Of a DNA stretch of 48,520 bases, positions 8,584-16,618 are shown piece after piece. Numbering within the stretch: the first letter of the stretch is position 1; every line of letters starts with the position of its first letter. A model generated the notes under the pieces. That model was not told where the DNA came from and made no database searches. It saw only the letters and a program-made list of their open reading frames with translations. This stretch comes from Planctomycetia bacterium (GTDB lineage: Bacteria; Planctomycetota; Planctomycetia; Gemmatales; Gemmataceae), in NCBI GenBank assembly GCA_005772955.1, contig SXID01000183.1, forward strand, positions 1 through 48,520, given 5' to 3'. A program made the translations under genes and the position numbers.

Positions 8584-9606
8584 CTACTGAGCCCCCGTGT
8601 CGAGTTGCTTCTTGATTTGCTTCACGTCCTGGCGCAAATCCGACAACCGACGAAGGTTCACGTGCAGCCGCAACTGTTCCTGCAACGGCAGCGCCGGCGT
8701 GCCGAGCGCCTGCGAGTCGGACGGTAGGTCGGTCGTGACGCCGGATTGCGCGCCGACCCCGACCCGCGCGCCGATGGTCAGGTGGTCCGAAACTCCGACC
8801 TGACCGCCCAGCATCACGTGATCCCCGGTCACGCACGACCCCGCGACGCCGACCTGACCGCAAAAGATGTTGTGTCGCCCGATCTGGCAGTTGTGTCCGA
8901 TCTGGACGAGGTTGTCGATTTTCGTGCCAGCCCCGATGCGGGTCGGCCCGAACGTACCGCGATCCACCGTCGAGTTGGCCCCAATTTCGACGTCGTCCTC
9001 GATCTCAACAGATCCCAACTGCGGAACCTTCTGCTGCGTGCCGCGAACGGTCCGGTAGCCGAACCCGTCCGCCCCAATAACGACTCCGGCGTGCAACGTG
9101 ACGCGATCGCCAATCACGCAGTCGTCGTACAACACGACACGCGGGTGCATGGTCACCTCACTGCCGATCTTGCAGAAACGACCGATCACAACTCCGGCAT
9201 GGATCGTGGAGTTCGCCCCCACTTCGACGCCCTCTCCAATTACAGCGAACGGCCCCACGGAGACGCCAGGCGCGAGTATCGCTGAGGGGTGAACGTGAGC
9301 TGACGGGGACACATCACCCGGTGACTCTGCCGGGCGGGCGCGGAGGTGTTGAACGATGTTCACGAACGCCATGAGAGGGTCGACGACTCGGATGACCGGG
9401 CGGCCATTCACGGGAACCGACGCGGGCACGACAGCGGCTGAGGCCTTACTTGTGTGCCACGCCGACAGGTGCTTTGCGCTCTCGACAAAGGTGATGTCGC
9501 CTGGCTGGGCATCACCAAGCGTGCGGGCGTTCGAGATGGCCAGGTCAGGGTCGCCGAGAACCTCGCCTCGAACCCACTCGGCAAGTTGCCGCACGGTGAC
9601 GTTCAC
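8584..9606 (-). CDS. lpxD: UDP-3-O-acylglucosamine N-acyltransferase LpxD
   Basis: This 340-residue protein opens with [20 protein letters not shown], the LpxD uridine-binding domain, followed by a left-handed beta-helix of hexapeptide repeats (residues about 100-290; e.g. [22 protein letters not shown]). The GADGFGYR and [11 protein letters not shown] segments carry the conserved Gly/Phe motif and the catalytic His. The C-terminus is a helix ([18 protein letters not shown]) as in trimeric LpxD. It transfers a hydroxyacyl chain from ACP to UDP-3-O-acylglucosamine in lipid A synthesis. It is directly followed by lpxI; fabZ and lpxA, often found between them in other phyla, are absent here. Confidence 0.95.
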   Translation of the reverse strand: MNVTVRQLAEWVRGEVLGDPDLAISNARTLGDAQPGDITFVESAKHLSAWHTSKASAAVVPASVPVNGRPVIRVVDPLMAFVNIVQHLRARPAESPGDVSPSAHVHPSAILAPGVSVGPFAVIGEGVEVGANSTIHAGVVIGRFCKIGSEVTMHPRVVLYDDCVIGDRVTLHAGVVIGADGFGYRTVRGTQQKVPQLGSVEIEDDVEIGANSTVDRGTFGPTRIGAGTKIDNLVQIGHNCQIGRHNIFCGQVGVAGSCVTGDHVMLGGQVGVSDHLTIGARVGVGAQSGVTTDLPSDSQALGTPALPLQEQLRLHVNLRRLSDLRQDVKQIKKQLDTGAQ

Positions 9607-9803
9607 GGTGGTTGGTCCCTTCTTCCGTGCGAGCCGGAATATCCGGTCGCCCGGAGTTCGCGGAAGTTAGCGAACCCGCACGGGCGGGACAAGCCCAACC
9701 GTTCAGGCGCGCAACACTGACATTGCTGGATATCGACAGGGAGGCAGGTGCGGGAAGAGGCGCGGGTGTGGGAACACCCGGAACACACAAGCGCCCGTAG
9801 CAG

Positions 9804-10181
9804 TTATGCCGGGTGGATGTTGGAGAGGAGTGCGAATTCGGTGTGGGAAACTGCTGGACCGGTGTCCGTGACCAAGGTTCCGCCACCGGACGCGGCACAC
9901 GCCCACGCAACGCGGTCGCGCGCCGCAAGAAGCGCCGCGTCCGCGTTACTCCAAACAGTGCAAGTGATTGCGTCAGTTGATTGGCGAATGGTGATCATGC
10001 CGCCCCCGGCTGTGATGCGCAACTCGCGCCAGCCAGCCTCAGGCGTCTCGTCCGGGAATGCCGGGAGGTTGTCGATCAGGCGCAACGGAGCGGGTTCACC
10101 AACCCGCGCGAGGTGCGACTTGATAGCATCCCACGCCGGCACGCAGCCGGCGGGGAATCGGATGATGCGGTCCAGGCCCAT
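9804..10181 (-). CDS. Conserved hypothetical protein
   Basis: This 125-residue protein starts MGLDRIIRFPAGCVPAWDAIKSHLARVGEP and has no signal peptide or membrane segment. It contains a predicted beta-rich middle (WRELRITAGGGMITIRQSTDAITCTVW) and a helix rich in Ala. Codon use matches its neighbours. It lies 7 bases after the stop of the Spy-like gene and about 200 bases before lpxD on the same strand, so it may be co-transcribed with the former. I do not recognise a family. Confidence 0.7.
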   Translation of the reverse strand: MGLDRIIRFPAGCVPAWDAIKSHLARVGEPAPLRLIDNLPAFPDETPEAGWRELRITAGGGMITIRQSTDAITCTVWSNADAALLAARDRVAWACAASGGGTLVTDTGPAVSHTEFALLSNIHPA

Positions 10182-10188
10182 GAGTGTC

Positions 10189-10509
10189 TCATTTCTCCTT
10201 GCCGGTCAGAATGTCATCGAGCCGCTTCTTCTGGTCCGCTGTCAAGACGGCTTTCATTTCTTTCGTGCGGTCGGTCTTCGCCACGTCGATCTTGGCCTGG
10301 AGCTTCTCGATCTCGTCGTCGTACTTGTTCTGTACCTTGTAAATCTTCTGCACCTGGTCGTCCGTTAGACCGATTTTCTTCCAGTTCGCGGGAAGAACGC
10401 CCTTCACCTTCACCGGCGGTTCGTCCTTTTTGGGGTCTTGGCCGACCAGACCACCGGACAGCACGACGAGACCAGCAAATAGCACAGCGAGCATGCTTGC
10501 GCGAAACAT
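10189..10509 (-). CDS. Small secreted helical protein, Spy/CpxP-like
   Basis: This 106-residue protein has a signal peptide (hydrophobic residues about 5-23) followed by a charged helical domain: IGLTDDQVQKIYKVQNKYDD, then EIEKLQAKIDVAKTDRTKEMKAVLTADQKKRLDDIL. The repeated L-T-x-x-Q/D pattern (LTDDQ, LTADQ) resembles the LTXXQ motif of periplasmic Spy/CpxP chaperone-like proteins, common as small Gemmata secreted proteins. The function is not established. Upstream sequence (10510-10637) separates it from the radical SAM gene and includes an AAAAAGGGGAG-type purine tract just before the start on the plus reading. Confidence 0.75.
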   Translation of the reverse strand: MFRASMLAVLFAGLVVLSGGLVGQDPKKDEPPVKVKGVLPANWKKIGLTDDQVQKIYKVQNKYDDEIEKLQAKIDVAKTDRTKEMKAVLTADQKKRLDDILTGKEK

Positions 10510-10637
10510 GGGCGTACCTCAGCAGGGAAAAAGGGGAGAACAGCAGATTCGCAGGAACGCTCTACTATGCGTTCACCCTGTTTTCGTTCGCAAGGGAAAA
10601 ATCTCCACGAGAACGGAATCCTTTTCCCTCCCCGACT

Positions 10638-12506
10638 TTACCCGCCGCACCCTTTGGGTGCTTCGCCGGCCTCCCCGCCTTCGCCAATGACCGCGTCGGC
10701 CATCACACGAAGTTGGATCACGCTACGCTCCTGCTCCTTCTCGAGGTATGCGCGGCCTTTCTTCACGTTGACGTGGTCCCACGGCAGTTTCTCGCCGACC
10801 GGGCGCGGTCGCGTTCGGTAGAAATCCACGTCGATGCCGAGATCCTTGAACGCACCACACCACACGTCTGGCTTGAAGCACTCCTTCCAGCCGTCAAATC
10901 GGGCACCGCGTTTCCACGCTTCGTACAGCCCGGGCGCGACGCGACGATCCCCGCGTGTCAGGATACCTTCGAGCAGACTCGTCTCGATGTCGTGTTGTTT
11001 GATCTTCACGAACTTGTTGCGCTTCTGGCGGTGCAGGTAGTCGCCAGCCCAGCGGAAGTATTCGCGGGTCTGCATCCCGTTCCACTGATATGGCGTGTGG
11101 GGCTTAGGGATGAAGTTCGATACCGACGCGGTCACTTCCTTGTGACGCCCGGTCGCTTGCTTACCCACCTCGCTGATGGCTTCCGCGAGTTCCACGATGC
11201 CGTCGAGATCTACGGTGCGCTCGCCCGGCAGCCCGCACAGGAAGTAGAGTTTTACGTGCGACATACCGGCCTTGAACGCCTCGCGACAGCCCTCGATGAG
11301 GTCGTCGTTCTTGATCGGCTTGCGGATCTGAGTTCGCATGTCGTCGCGCGCGACTTCGGGCGCTAGTGTGAGACCGGCGCGGCGCCAACCCTGCATGAGT
11401 TGCGGCACGCTGCGGAGTTGGTGGTTCACGCGAAGGCTCGGCAGAGAGACGTTCACCCCCAACGGCCCAAACACCTCATGCATCCGCTTCACCAATTCCT
11501 CGAAGTGCGGGTAGTCACTGCTCGACAGCGACAGCAGACTGACCTCGTTCATTCCGGTGTTGCGGTAACTCTCCAGTGCAGCCTGTACGATGGTCTCCAC
11601 CGAACGAACGCGGAGCGGGCGCTTGATGACGGTGGACTGGCAGAATCGGCACTGCCACGGGCAACCTCTCATGATCTCGATCGCGACGCGGTCATGCGGC
11701 GTCTGAACGAACGACACGACCGGCCTCGTCGGTAGCGGAATGTCGTCGAGGTCTTGCGTGATCGTGCAACTTTCGATCTGCATCGGTACGTCGCTGCGTG
11801 TTCGGTTGACCGCAGCGATGGTGCCGTCCGCGTGGTAGTCAAATTCGTAGAACACGGGCGCGTACGCCCAGCGAGTACTCTGGACCAGCTCCGCGAGCAT
11901 CTCAAGGCGGCGCTCAGGAGAGAGATCGTCTTCGCGAATCGCGACTTCCTTGAGCGCCATCCACTTTTCCATCACCCACGGCAGCGATTCCTCACCGTCA
12001 CCGATTACGAAAAGGTCCACGAACGGGGCGAGCAACTCCGGATTCTGCGCGCCTGGTCCACCCGCGATCACGAGCGGGTCCGAAACGCGACGCTCCTTCG
12101 CGAAGTGGGGGATTCCGCCGAGGTCGATCATCGTGAGCAGGTTCGAGTAACACACTTCGTACTGAAGGCTGAACCCGACGATGTCGAACTCGGAGAGCGG
12201 CGTGAAGGTTTCTAGTCCGTAGAGCGGGAGTCGGTTGCGGCGGAGTTCGCGTTCAAAGTCCATCCACGGCGCAAACGCGCGTTCACAGGCCCACTGCGGA
12301 TCATTGTTCATGATCGTATAGAGCACCTGGAACCCGTGGTGGCTCATGCCCAGCGTGTACGCATCAGGGAAGCACAGGCACACTTTCCCGCGAACCTGCC
12401 GGTGGTCCTTGGTGATCGAGTGGAGTTCGCCACCGGTGTACTGCGCGGGGGTCTTCACTCGCGGCAGCACCCGCATGACAGCTTCGCGAACGGCGGTGTT
12501 CAGCAT
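10638..12506 (-). CDS. TIGR03960-family B12-binding-type radical SAM protein
   Basis: This 622-residue protein begins with residues typical of TIGR03960 (VLPRVKTPAQYTGGELHSI, then CLCFPDAYTLGMSHHG). A cobalamin-binding-like Rossmann region occupies about 40-185 (IAGGPGAQNPELLAPFVDLF, GDGEESLP). The radical SAM cluster motif MRGCPWQCRFCQ gives Cys282, Cys286 and Cys289 in CxxxCxxC spacing. The substrate of this family is not established. In many bacteria a TIGR03936 partner follows, but none is visible here. The last residues (GEGGEAGEAPKGCGG) are encoded by GC-rich sequence with a short hairpin (GCACCC, GGGTGC) and may be a non-conserved tail. An extended -10 promoter lies 40 bases upstream. 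Confidence 0.9.
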   Translation of the reverse strand: MLNTAVREAVMRVLPRVKTPAQYTGGELHSITKDHRQVRGKVCLCFPDAYTLGMSHHGFQVLYTIMNNDPQWACERAFAPWMDFERELRRNRLPLYGLETFTPLSEFDIVGFSLQYEVCYSNLLTMIDLGGIPHFAKERRVSDPLVIAGGPGAQNPELLAPFVDLFVIGDGEESLPWVMEKWMALKEVAIREDDLSPERRLEMLAELVQSTRWAYAPVFYEFDYHADGTIAAVNRTRSDVPMQIESCTITQDLDDIPLPTRPVVSFVQTPHDRVAIEIMRGCPWQCRFCQSTVIKRPLRVRSVETIVQAALESYRNTGMNEVSLLSLSSSDYPHFEELVKRMHEVFGPLGVNVSLPSLRVNHQLRSVPQLMQGWRRAGLTLAPEVARDDMRTQIRKPIKNDDLIEGCREAFKAGMSHVKLYFLCGLPGERTVDLDGIVELAEAISEVGKQATGRHKEVTASVSNFIPKPHTPYQWNGMQTREYFRWAGDYLHRQKRNKFVKIKQHDIETSLLEGILTRGDRRVAPGLYEAWKRGARFDGWKECFKPDVWCGAFKDLGIDVDFYRTRPRPVGEKLPWDHVNVKKGRAYLEKEQERSVIQLRVMADAVIGEGGEAGEAPKGCGG

Positions 12507-12544
12507 GGGAAGGCTCTCGACTTTCGGCGGAACAGGTCACGCCG

Positions 12545-12553
12545 ATTATAGCA
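12545..12553 (-). promoter_or_regulatory. Extended -10 promoter element for the radical SAM gene
   Basis: On the minus strand these bases read TGCTATAAT, a perfect extended -10 (TGn plus TATAAT), about 40 bases upstream of the ATG at 12506. No good -35 is present; its place is taken by the hairpin repeat at 12561-12629. The same 19-base context occurs at 14432-14450. Confidence 0.55.
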
Positions 12554-12560
12554 AGAACGG

Positions 12561-12629
12561 CGAACGGCCGGTGTAAGCCGGCTGGTGAGGGTTGGAAATT
12601 CTCACCAGCCGGCTTTCACCGGCCGTTCG
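12561..12629. repeat. Near-perfect 29-bp inverted repeat (CCGGCTGGTGAG hairpin)
   Basis: Arms at 12561-12589 and 12601-12629 match at 28 of 29 positions and flank an 11-base loop. It lies between the stop of the thioredoxin/PDZ gene (12642) and the promoter of the radical SAM gene, both on the minus strand, so it may terminate the first transcript. There is no strong poly-T run. It resembles dispersed hairpin repeats seen in Gemmata genomes. Confidence 0.9.
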
Positions 12630-12641
12630 CCCTGCAGAGGG

Positions 12642-13844
12642 CTACTTCAACAACAACTTCACAACGGTGCGCTTTCCACCTCGGATGATGTTGATGGCGA
12701 CATCATCGCCGACAAGGTAGTTTCGGCGGACGTAGCCGAAGAGCTTGCTGATGTCGCCTTCCACAGTCTTGCCGTCGAACCCGATCACGATGTCGCCGCC
12801 CTTCAGGCCCGCGGCCTTGAGTATCGCGTGAACCTCCGCATCCTGGCGAAGCGCGGCGTGCTTCGGGTCCAGTCCCATCGCGTTCTTCTCGGCCTCGGTC
12901 AGTTCGCCGCCGCTGAAAGGTGCTGAGGGGAGGATATCTAGCATTGATGGCCGCCACGTCAGGTTGGTCTTTCGCCAGCCATCGGTAACGGAAATCGTGC
13001 CGGTCATCTCCTTCCCGGCGCGCACCCACGAGACCGGGAGTTCGCCCTTCGCCGGCGCCTTGTGCAACGCGTACGATGCGTCCGCGAACGACGCGACGCC
13101 ATAGCCGTTGAGCTTCGCGAGGCGGTCACCAGACTTTAGCCCGGACTTCTCCGCTGCCGAACCGACCGAGACCGTTTTCACGAGGTCGCCGCTGTCCACG
13201 TCGAGCGTGATGCCAACGTTCTCTGGCAGCGGGTAGACCCACACGCTGTTACGGTCCCACTTTCCCGCAGCCTTGAGGTCGGCCCTGCGAAACTCGTTGA
13301 TGTTGTGACAGTGGATGCACCCCTTGTGCCGACTCGCTGCGACGAAGTCCTCTGCCCGCTCTGGTCGCCCGGCAATTGCGACGGCAGCCGGCGGCGATTT
13401 GTGCGCGTCAAGCGCGCGGAGCATCGCGTGGCGCAGTCCCTTCATTGAGAGGCGTGCTTCGGCGTCGGACGCGTCGCGCCCGCCATAGCGCCCGTAAATC
13501 GTCTCGTCTGCATTGAGGAGAAACGCGAACCAGGTGAGGTCGTGATCGAACTCAAACCGACGCAAGTCTGCCCCGGCGATCTTCACCAGGCGGACCCGAA
13601 CGAACTTATCCGCGATGTCGGCGATGTCCTTGTGGAGACGAACAACCTGCTCGTCTATCGAGGCACAGTCGCCTCAAGGCTCGCAGCGGAAGACGAGCAG
13701 CATCGGCTTGCCGGTGCGATTCGCCTCCGCTTTCGCGGTCGCGTAGTCGGAGTGCCAGCCGTATTTCGCGGCGTCGAGTTTGGGCGCGGCTACGGCAGAA
13801 CCGGCGGTGAGCAGCAGGGCGGGCAGAACCAGGACGCGGTACAT
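12642..13844 (-). CDS. Probable selenoprotein: secreted thioredoxin-like UxxC domain, CxxCH motif and two PDZ-like domains
   Basis: The protein starts at MYRVLVLPALLLTAGSAVAA (signal peptide, ATG at 13844). Its frame is interrupted by a single TGA at 13676-13674 and then continues open to 12642, giving 400 residues if the TGA is read through. The TGA is codon 57 in the context FRCEP-U-GDC, i.e. a UxxC redox motif right after the strand GKPMLLVF, where thioredoxin folds carry CxxC. Downstream come the rest of a thioredoxin-like domain (to about 145), a CIHCH heme-type motif (Cys176-His180), a PDZ-like domain at about 205-260 and a second PDZ-like domain at about 339-400. A hairpin after the TGA fits a bacterial SECIS element. 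The parts on either side of the TGA would otherwise be two broken genes. Selenocysteine insertion is inferred; a nonsense mutation or sequencing error is the alternative. Confidence 0.78.
13636..13676 (-). promoter_or_regulatory. Candidate bacterial SECIS element with its UGA codon
   Basis: On the minus strand, UGA (13676-13674) is followed after 17 bases by an 8-bp stem, AGACGAGC paired with GTTCGTCT (13656-13636), with one G-U wobble. The five-base loop is AGGUU. Bacterial SECIS elements place a loop with conserved GGU about 16-37 bases after UGA, and E. coli fdhF has AGGUCU. The fit was judged by eye. Confidence 0.65.
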
Positions 13845-13946
13845 GGGTGGGGTCTCGGGTCGGGTGGGTGTCGGGGTCAAACTCGCGCGCCGTGGGGTTC
13901 ATCACGGTTGTGGAAAGACCGCGTAAGAACCCTGCGGCGCCGGGAA

Positions 13947-14348
13947 TCACTTCTTCTCTTCTGGTTTCTTGAGTACCTCGAGTTTCATCACCCGGAACCG
14001 CTCCTCGAATAGCCAGTCGATCTTCACACGACTATTCACGGCGACAGTCTTGATCTGCGCGACCATGTCCTTGTCCGGCCCGCCACCTGCGGCCGGGGCG
14101 CCACCCTTCCACTGAGGCACGTACTTGCGTGCCTTTTCCTCACCGTCAGCCTTGAGTTCAATCCAGTTGTCACCCTTCGCAGTGACCACACCAGTAACCG
14201 CACCCTTGCGATCTTTCTCGTCTTTCTTCTCGTCCTTCTTCTCAACCTTCTTCTCGTCAGGCTTCTTGTCTTCCGCGCCGCCGGCGACGAGACAAAGTCC
14301 GATCATCCCGACGCCCAGCGACCAAGCGAGTGTCCAGCGCGCGAACAT
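13947..14348 (-). CDS. Small secreted protein with Lys/Glu-rich linker
   Basis: This 133-residue protein begins MFARWTLAWSLGVGMIGLCL, a signal peptide, with a GGAGA ribosome site before the ATG at 14348. A low-complexity charged linker rich in DEKK units follows (about 27-48), then a compact beta domain (AVTGVVTAKGDNWIELKADG, then VNSRVKIDWLFEERFRVMKLEVL). I recall similar paralogues in Gemmata, but the function is unknown. The frame extends upstream to 14513, but that part is not protein-like. It is probably exported and bound to something through the beta domain. Confidence 0.75.
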   Translation of the reverse strand: MFARWTLAWSLGVGMIGLCLVAGGAEDKKPDEKKVEKKDEKKDEKDRKGAVTGVVTAKGDNWIELKADGEEKARKYVPQWKGGAPAAGGGPDKDMVAQIKTVAVNSRVKIDWLFEERFRVMKLEVLKKPEEKK

Positions 14349-14681
14349 CTCCGAGTCTCCGTGGTAAGTGGAATCCAATGGGAACAGCCACCGCGTTAAC
14401 ACCGTGCGGGCGGAACGGTTCCGTCGGCCACGGTCACGCTGATTATAGCAGCACGCATCACGAAAGACCCGGACGGGGTCCAGGGCTTTCGCTTCTGGTC
14501 GCGCGGGGTCCACGGCCTGTTTGTTTCATCTTTCCTTGCGCTGTGATGAGCAGAGCAAACTCAACTGACGCAACACCAGTCGCGTGGTTTTCACCACGAT
14601 GAGTTAATCCGGCCCGACACAACTCAACGCCGATACGTTACACTCCGAACGTTCATCGTGATACGTTGGGGATTAACTCGA
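14349..14681. other. Divergent intergenic region
   Basis: This spacer lies between a minus-strand gene (start 14348) and the plus-strand DUF1415 gene (start 14682). It contains the extended -10 at 14442-14450 for the minus gene. I see no clear plus-strand promoter and no open frame with coding character. Confidence 0.6.
14442..14450 (-). promoter_or_regulatory. Extended -10 promoter element for the small secreted protein
   Basis: The minus strand reads TGCTATAAT about 95 bases upstream of the ATG at 14348. The surrounding bases match those at 12545-12553, with 18 of 19 positions shared. A -35 is weak, as expected for extended -10 promoters. Confidence 0.5.
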
Positions 14682-15230
14682 ATGAACGCCGACAGAGTCG
14701 TGGAAGCAACACAGAGGTGGATCGCGAACGTGGTGATTGGGCTGAACCTGTGCCCGTTCGCGCGGCGGGTCTTCGACGGATTGTTGATTCGATACACCGT
14801 CACCGACGCGACAGACGCGGAGTCGCTCCGCGCGGCCCTCGCGGTCGAACTCCGAACCCTCGCGGACGCTCCTATCGAACAAGTGGAAACCGCTTTCCTG
14901 ATTCACCCGTTCGCGCTCGGCGAGTTCCTCGATTACAACGATTTCGTTGTCGAAATCGAATCGCTGATCGCGGAACTCGGTCTGGAAAGCGTGATCCAGA
15001 TCGCGAGTTTCCATCCCGGTTACCAGTTCACGGGGACGCGCCCGGACGATGTCGAAAACTACACGAACCGCTCGCCGTTCCCGATGCTGCACCTATTGCG
15101 CGAAGACAGTATCAGCGCCGTGAACAACGATCCCGAGGCACTCCAGAACATCCCGCGGCGGAACATGGAGACACTCCGCCGACTCGGTTTGGCGAAGGTA
15201 CTCGCGCTGCTCGGTCACGGCGACACTTGA
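14682..15230 (+). CDS. DUF1415 family protein
   Basis: This 182-residue protein starts MNADRVVEATQRWIANVVIG and shows the DUF1415 (PF07209) signature: GLNLCPFARRVF near residues 24-35, then DYNDFVVEIE and ASFHPGYQFTGTRPDDVENYTNRSPFPMLHLLRE. The conserved Cys in LCPFA and the FHPGYQF motif are intact. The family's function is unknown; it is cytoplasmic with no membrane segment. The ATG at 14682 was preferred over an upstream in-frame start at 14658 because family members start near here. The gene is followed after 77 bases by a membrane protein on the same strand. Confidence 0.92.
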   Translation: MNADRVVEATQRWIANVVIGLNLCPFARRVFDGLLIRYTVTDATDAESLRAALAVELRTLADAPIEQVETAFLIHPFALGEFLDYNDFVVEIESLIAELGLESVIQIASFHPGYQFTGTRPDDVENYTNRSPFPMLHLLREDSISAVNNDPEALQNIPRRNMETLRRLGLAKVLALLGHGDT

Positions 15231-15307
15231 GAGCGAGTGGTTCCGCCCCGCCCCGAACATACGATAGCCCAACTCACTCGCGACTGCTCTTGGGAGTCCG
15301 CACGCCC

Positions 15308-16612
15308 ATGATGAATGACGTGTTCTACGGCTCGGCCGAGGGCGGTTGGATCTACCCACTCATCAACGGAAACGTGGTTCTGCCCGTGAAGATGGGAGTG
15401 CTGCTCTCCGCAACGGGTGCGTTTCTGATCTACCACTCGCGCCGATGCATCGACCAGTTCCCGACACTCGTGATCGCGATGTGGCTCTTGGTCGCAACGG
15501 CGGGTCAGGCCACGATCCGTACCCTGGCGCCGTTCCCAGATCGCGATGCCGTGTCGATGGGGTCGAATGGCTTCTACAGGGATGCCGGCGCCTACCCGCC
15601 CACGAAGTTCCTACGGGACTTCCGCGAGATCGCTCCACACCTGCACTTCCACGTACGCGCAAATCTGGCCGGGAAGGTACTCTTCTACCACCTCCTGCGA
15701 GGCATCACCGATTCGCCCGCGGACATCGCGTGGCTCATCCTCGGCGTGTCGAATCTCGGCGCGCTGCTGGCCTACGCAATCGTGCGCGAGTTGTTCAACG
15801 ACCGCTTCGCCGGTCTCGCGGCTCTGATCCTCTACCTCTTCCTGCCGTCGAAGATCTTCTTCTTCCCGCTGCTGAACACCGTCAGCCCGGTGTTCATCCT
15901 GTTGCCGCTGTGGTTGCTCGTCCGGTACCTTGCCACTCGGAAACCAACCTGGCTCGTCGCGATGGGTGTCTCGCTCTACGCACTGGTACTCTTTGAACCA
16001 CTGCCGCTGATTACCGGTCTCACGTTCGTCGCGCTGATTGGGCGCGCGTGGGGGCTACACACGATCGACTGGAAAAACGTCGTCGCTCTCATCGCCGTGG
16101 TTCCGCTCGGGTTCTTCGTGACGAACCTCGTCGTCGCCCAGGCATTTGGGTACGAGATTGTGAGCGCGTTCGAGTTCGCGTACCACGACGCAAAAGAGTT
16201 CAACGTCAGGCAGAACCGCCCCTACGACGTGTGGCTCGTGGCGAACCCGATCGAGACACTGTCGAACACAGGGCTGTTCACGTCCGCGATCGTGTTTGGG
16301 ATTGCGGGTGTCGGGATGTTCCAGATGAGCCGCGTGATGTGGGCCAAGGGGTGGAGAAGCGCATGGGCAGTCGCGTGCGAGCCGGAGCTGTGCCTCGCGA
16401 TGAGCGCGCTAGCGTCGCTCGCGGTGGTCGATTCGATGGGCATCAACCGGGGCGAAACGGTCCGACTGTGGATCTTCCTGGGGGTGTTCCTGCAACTCCC
16501 GGTCGCCAGGCTGTGCGCCCGGCGACCGGTCTTGCTCATCGGGGTGCTGACGGGGTCGATCATGCAAGCGTGCGTGGGCCTCGGCAGTCGCGGCTTCGTG
16601 CTGCCAGGTTGA
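15308..16612 (+). CDS. Polytopic membrane protein, glycosyltransferase (GT-C)-like
   Basis: This protein of about 434 residues has 9-11 hydrophobic helices, e.g. LPVKMGVLLSATGAFLIYH and IAWLILGVSNLGALLAYAIV, with a loop PLLNTVSPVFILLPLWLLVRY. An early extramembrane segment (FPDRDAVSMGSNGFYRDAGA) carries an acidic residue in the place where GT-C (ArnT/PMT-like) enzymes have their catalytic Asp. That suggests a lipid-linked sugar transferase, but the assignment is weak. Two adjacent ATG codons (15308, 15311) are possible starts. The frame extends further upstream but as shadow sequence of the DUF1415 gene. It ends 6 bases from the stop of the convergent minus-strand gene. Confidence 0.75.
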   Translation: MMNDVFYGSAEGGWIYPLINGNVVLPVKMGVLLSATGAFLIYHSRRCIDQFPTLVIAMWLLVATAGQATIRTLAPFPDRDAVSMGSNGFYRDAGAYPPTKFLRDFREIAPHLHFHVRANLAGKVLFYHLLRGITDSPADIAWLILGVSNLGALLAYAIVRELFNDRFAGLAALILYLFLPSKIFFFPLLNTVSPVFILLPLWLLVRYLATRKPTWLVAMGVSLYALVLFEPLPLITGLTFVALIGRAWGLHTIDWKNVVALIAVVPLGFFVTNLVVAQAFGYEIVSAFEFAYHDAKEFNVRQNRPYDVWLVANPIETLSNTGLFTSAIVFGIAGVGMFQMSRVMWAKGWRSAWAVACEPELCLAMSALASLAVVDSMGINRGETVRLWIFLGVFLQLPVARLCARRPVLLIGVLTGSIMQACVGLGSRGFVLPG

Positions 16613-16618
16613 GACCGG

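Noticed and set aside
9981-11366. 461-codon plus-strand open frame
   Set aside because: It crosses two real minus-strand genes and an intergenic gap and reads as arginine-rich low-complexity sequence.
13606-13950. 114-codon minus-strand frame overlapping the Sec gene start
   Set aside because: It is in a different frame, arginine-rich, and explained by the selenoprotein reading frame.
14666-15307. N-terminal extension of the membrane protein at 15308
   Set aside because: This part overlaps the DUF1415 gene in another frame and is arginine-rich shadow sequence.
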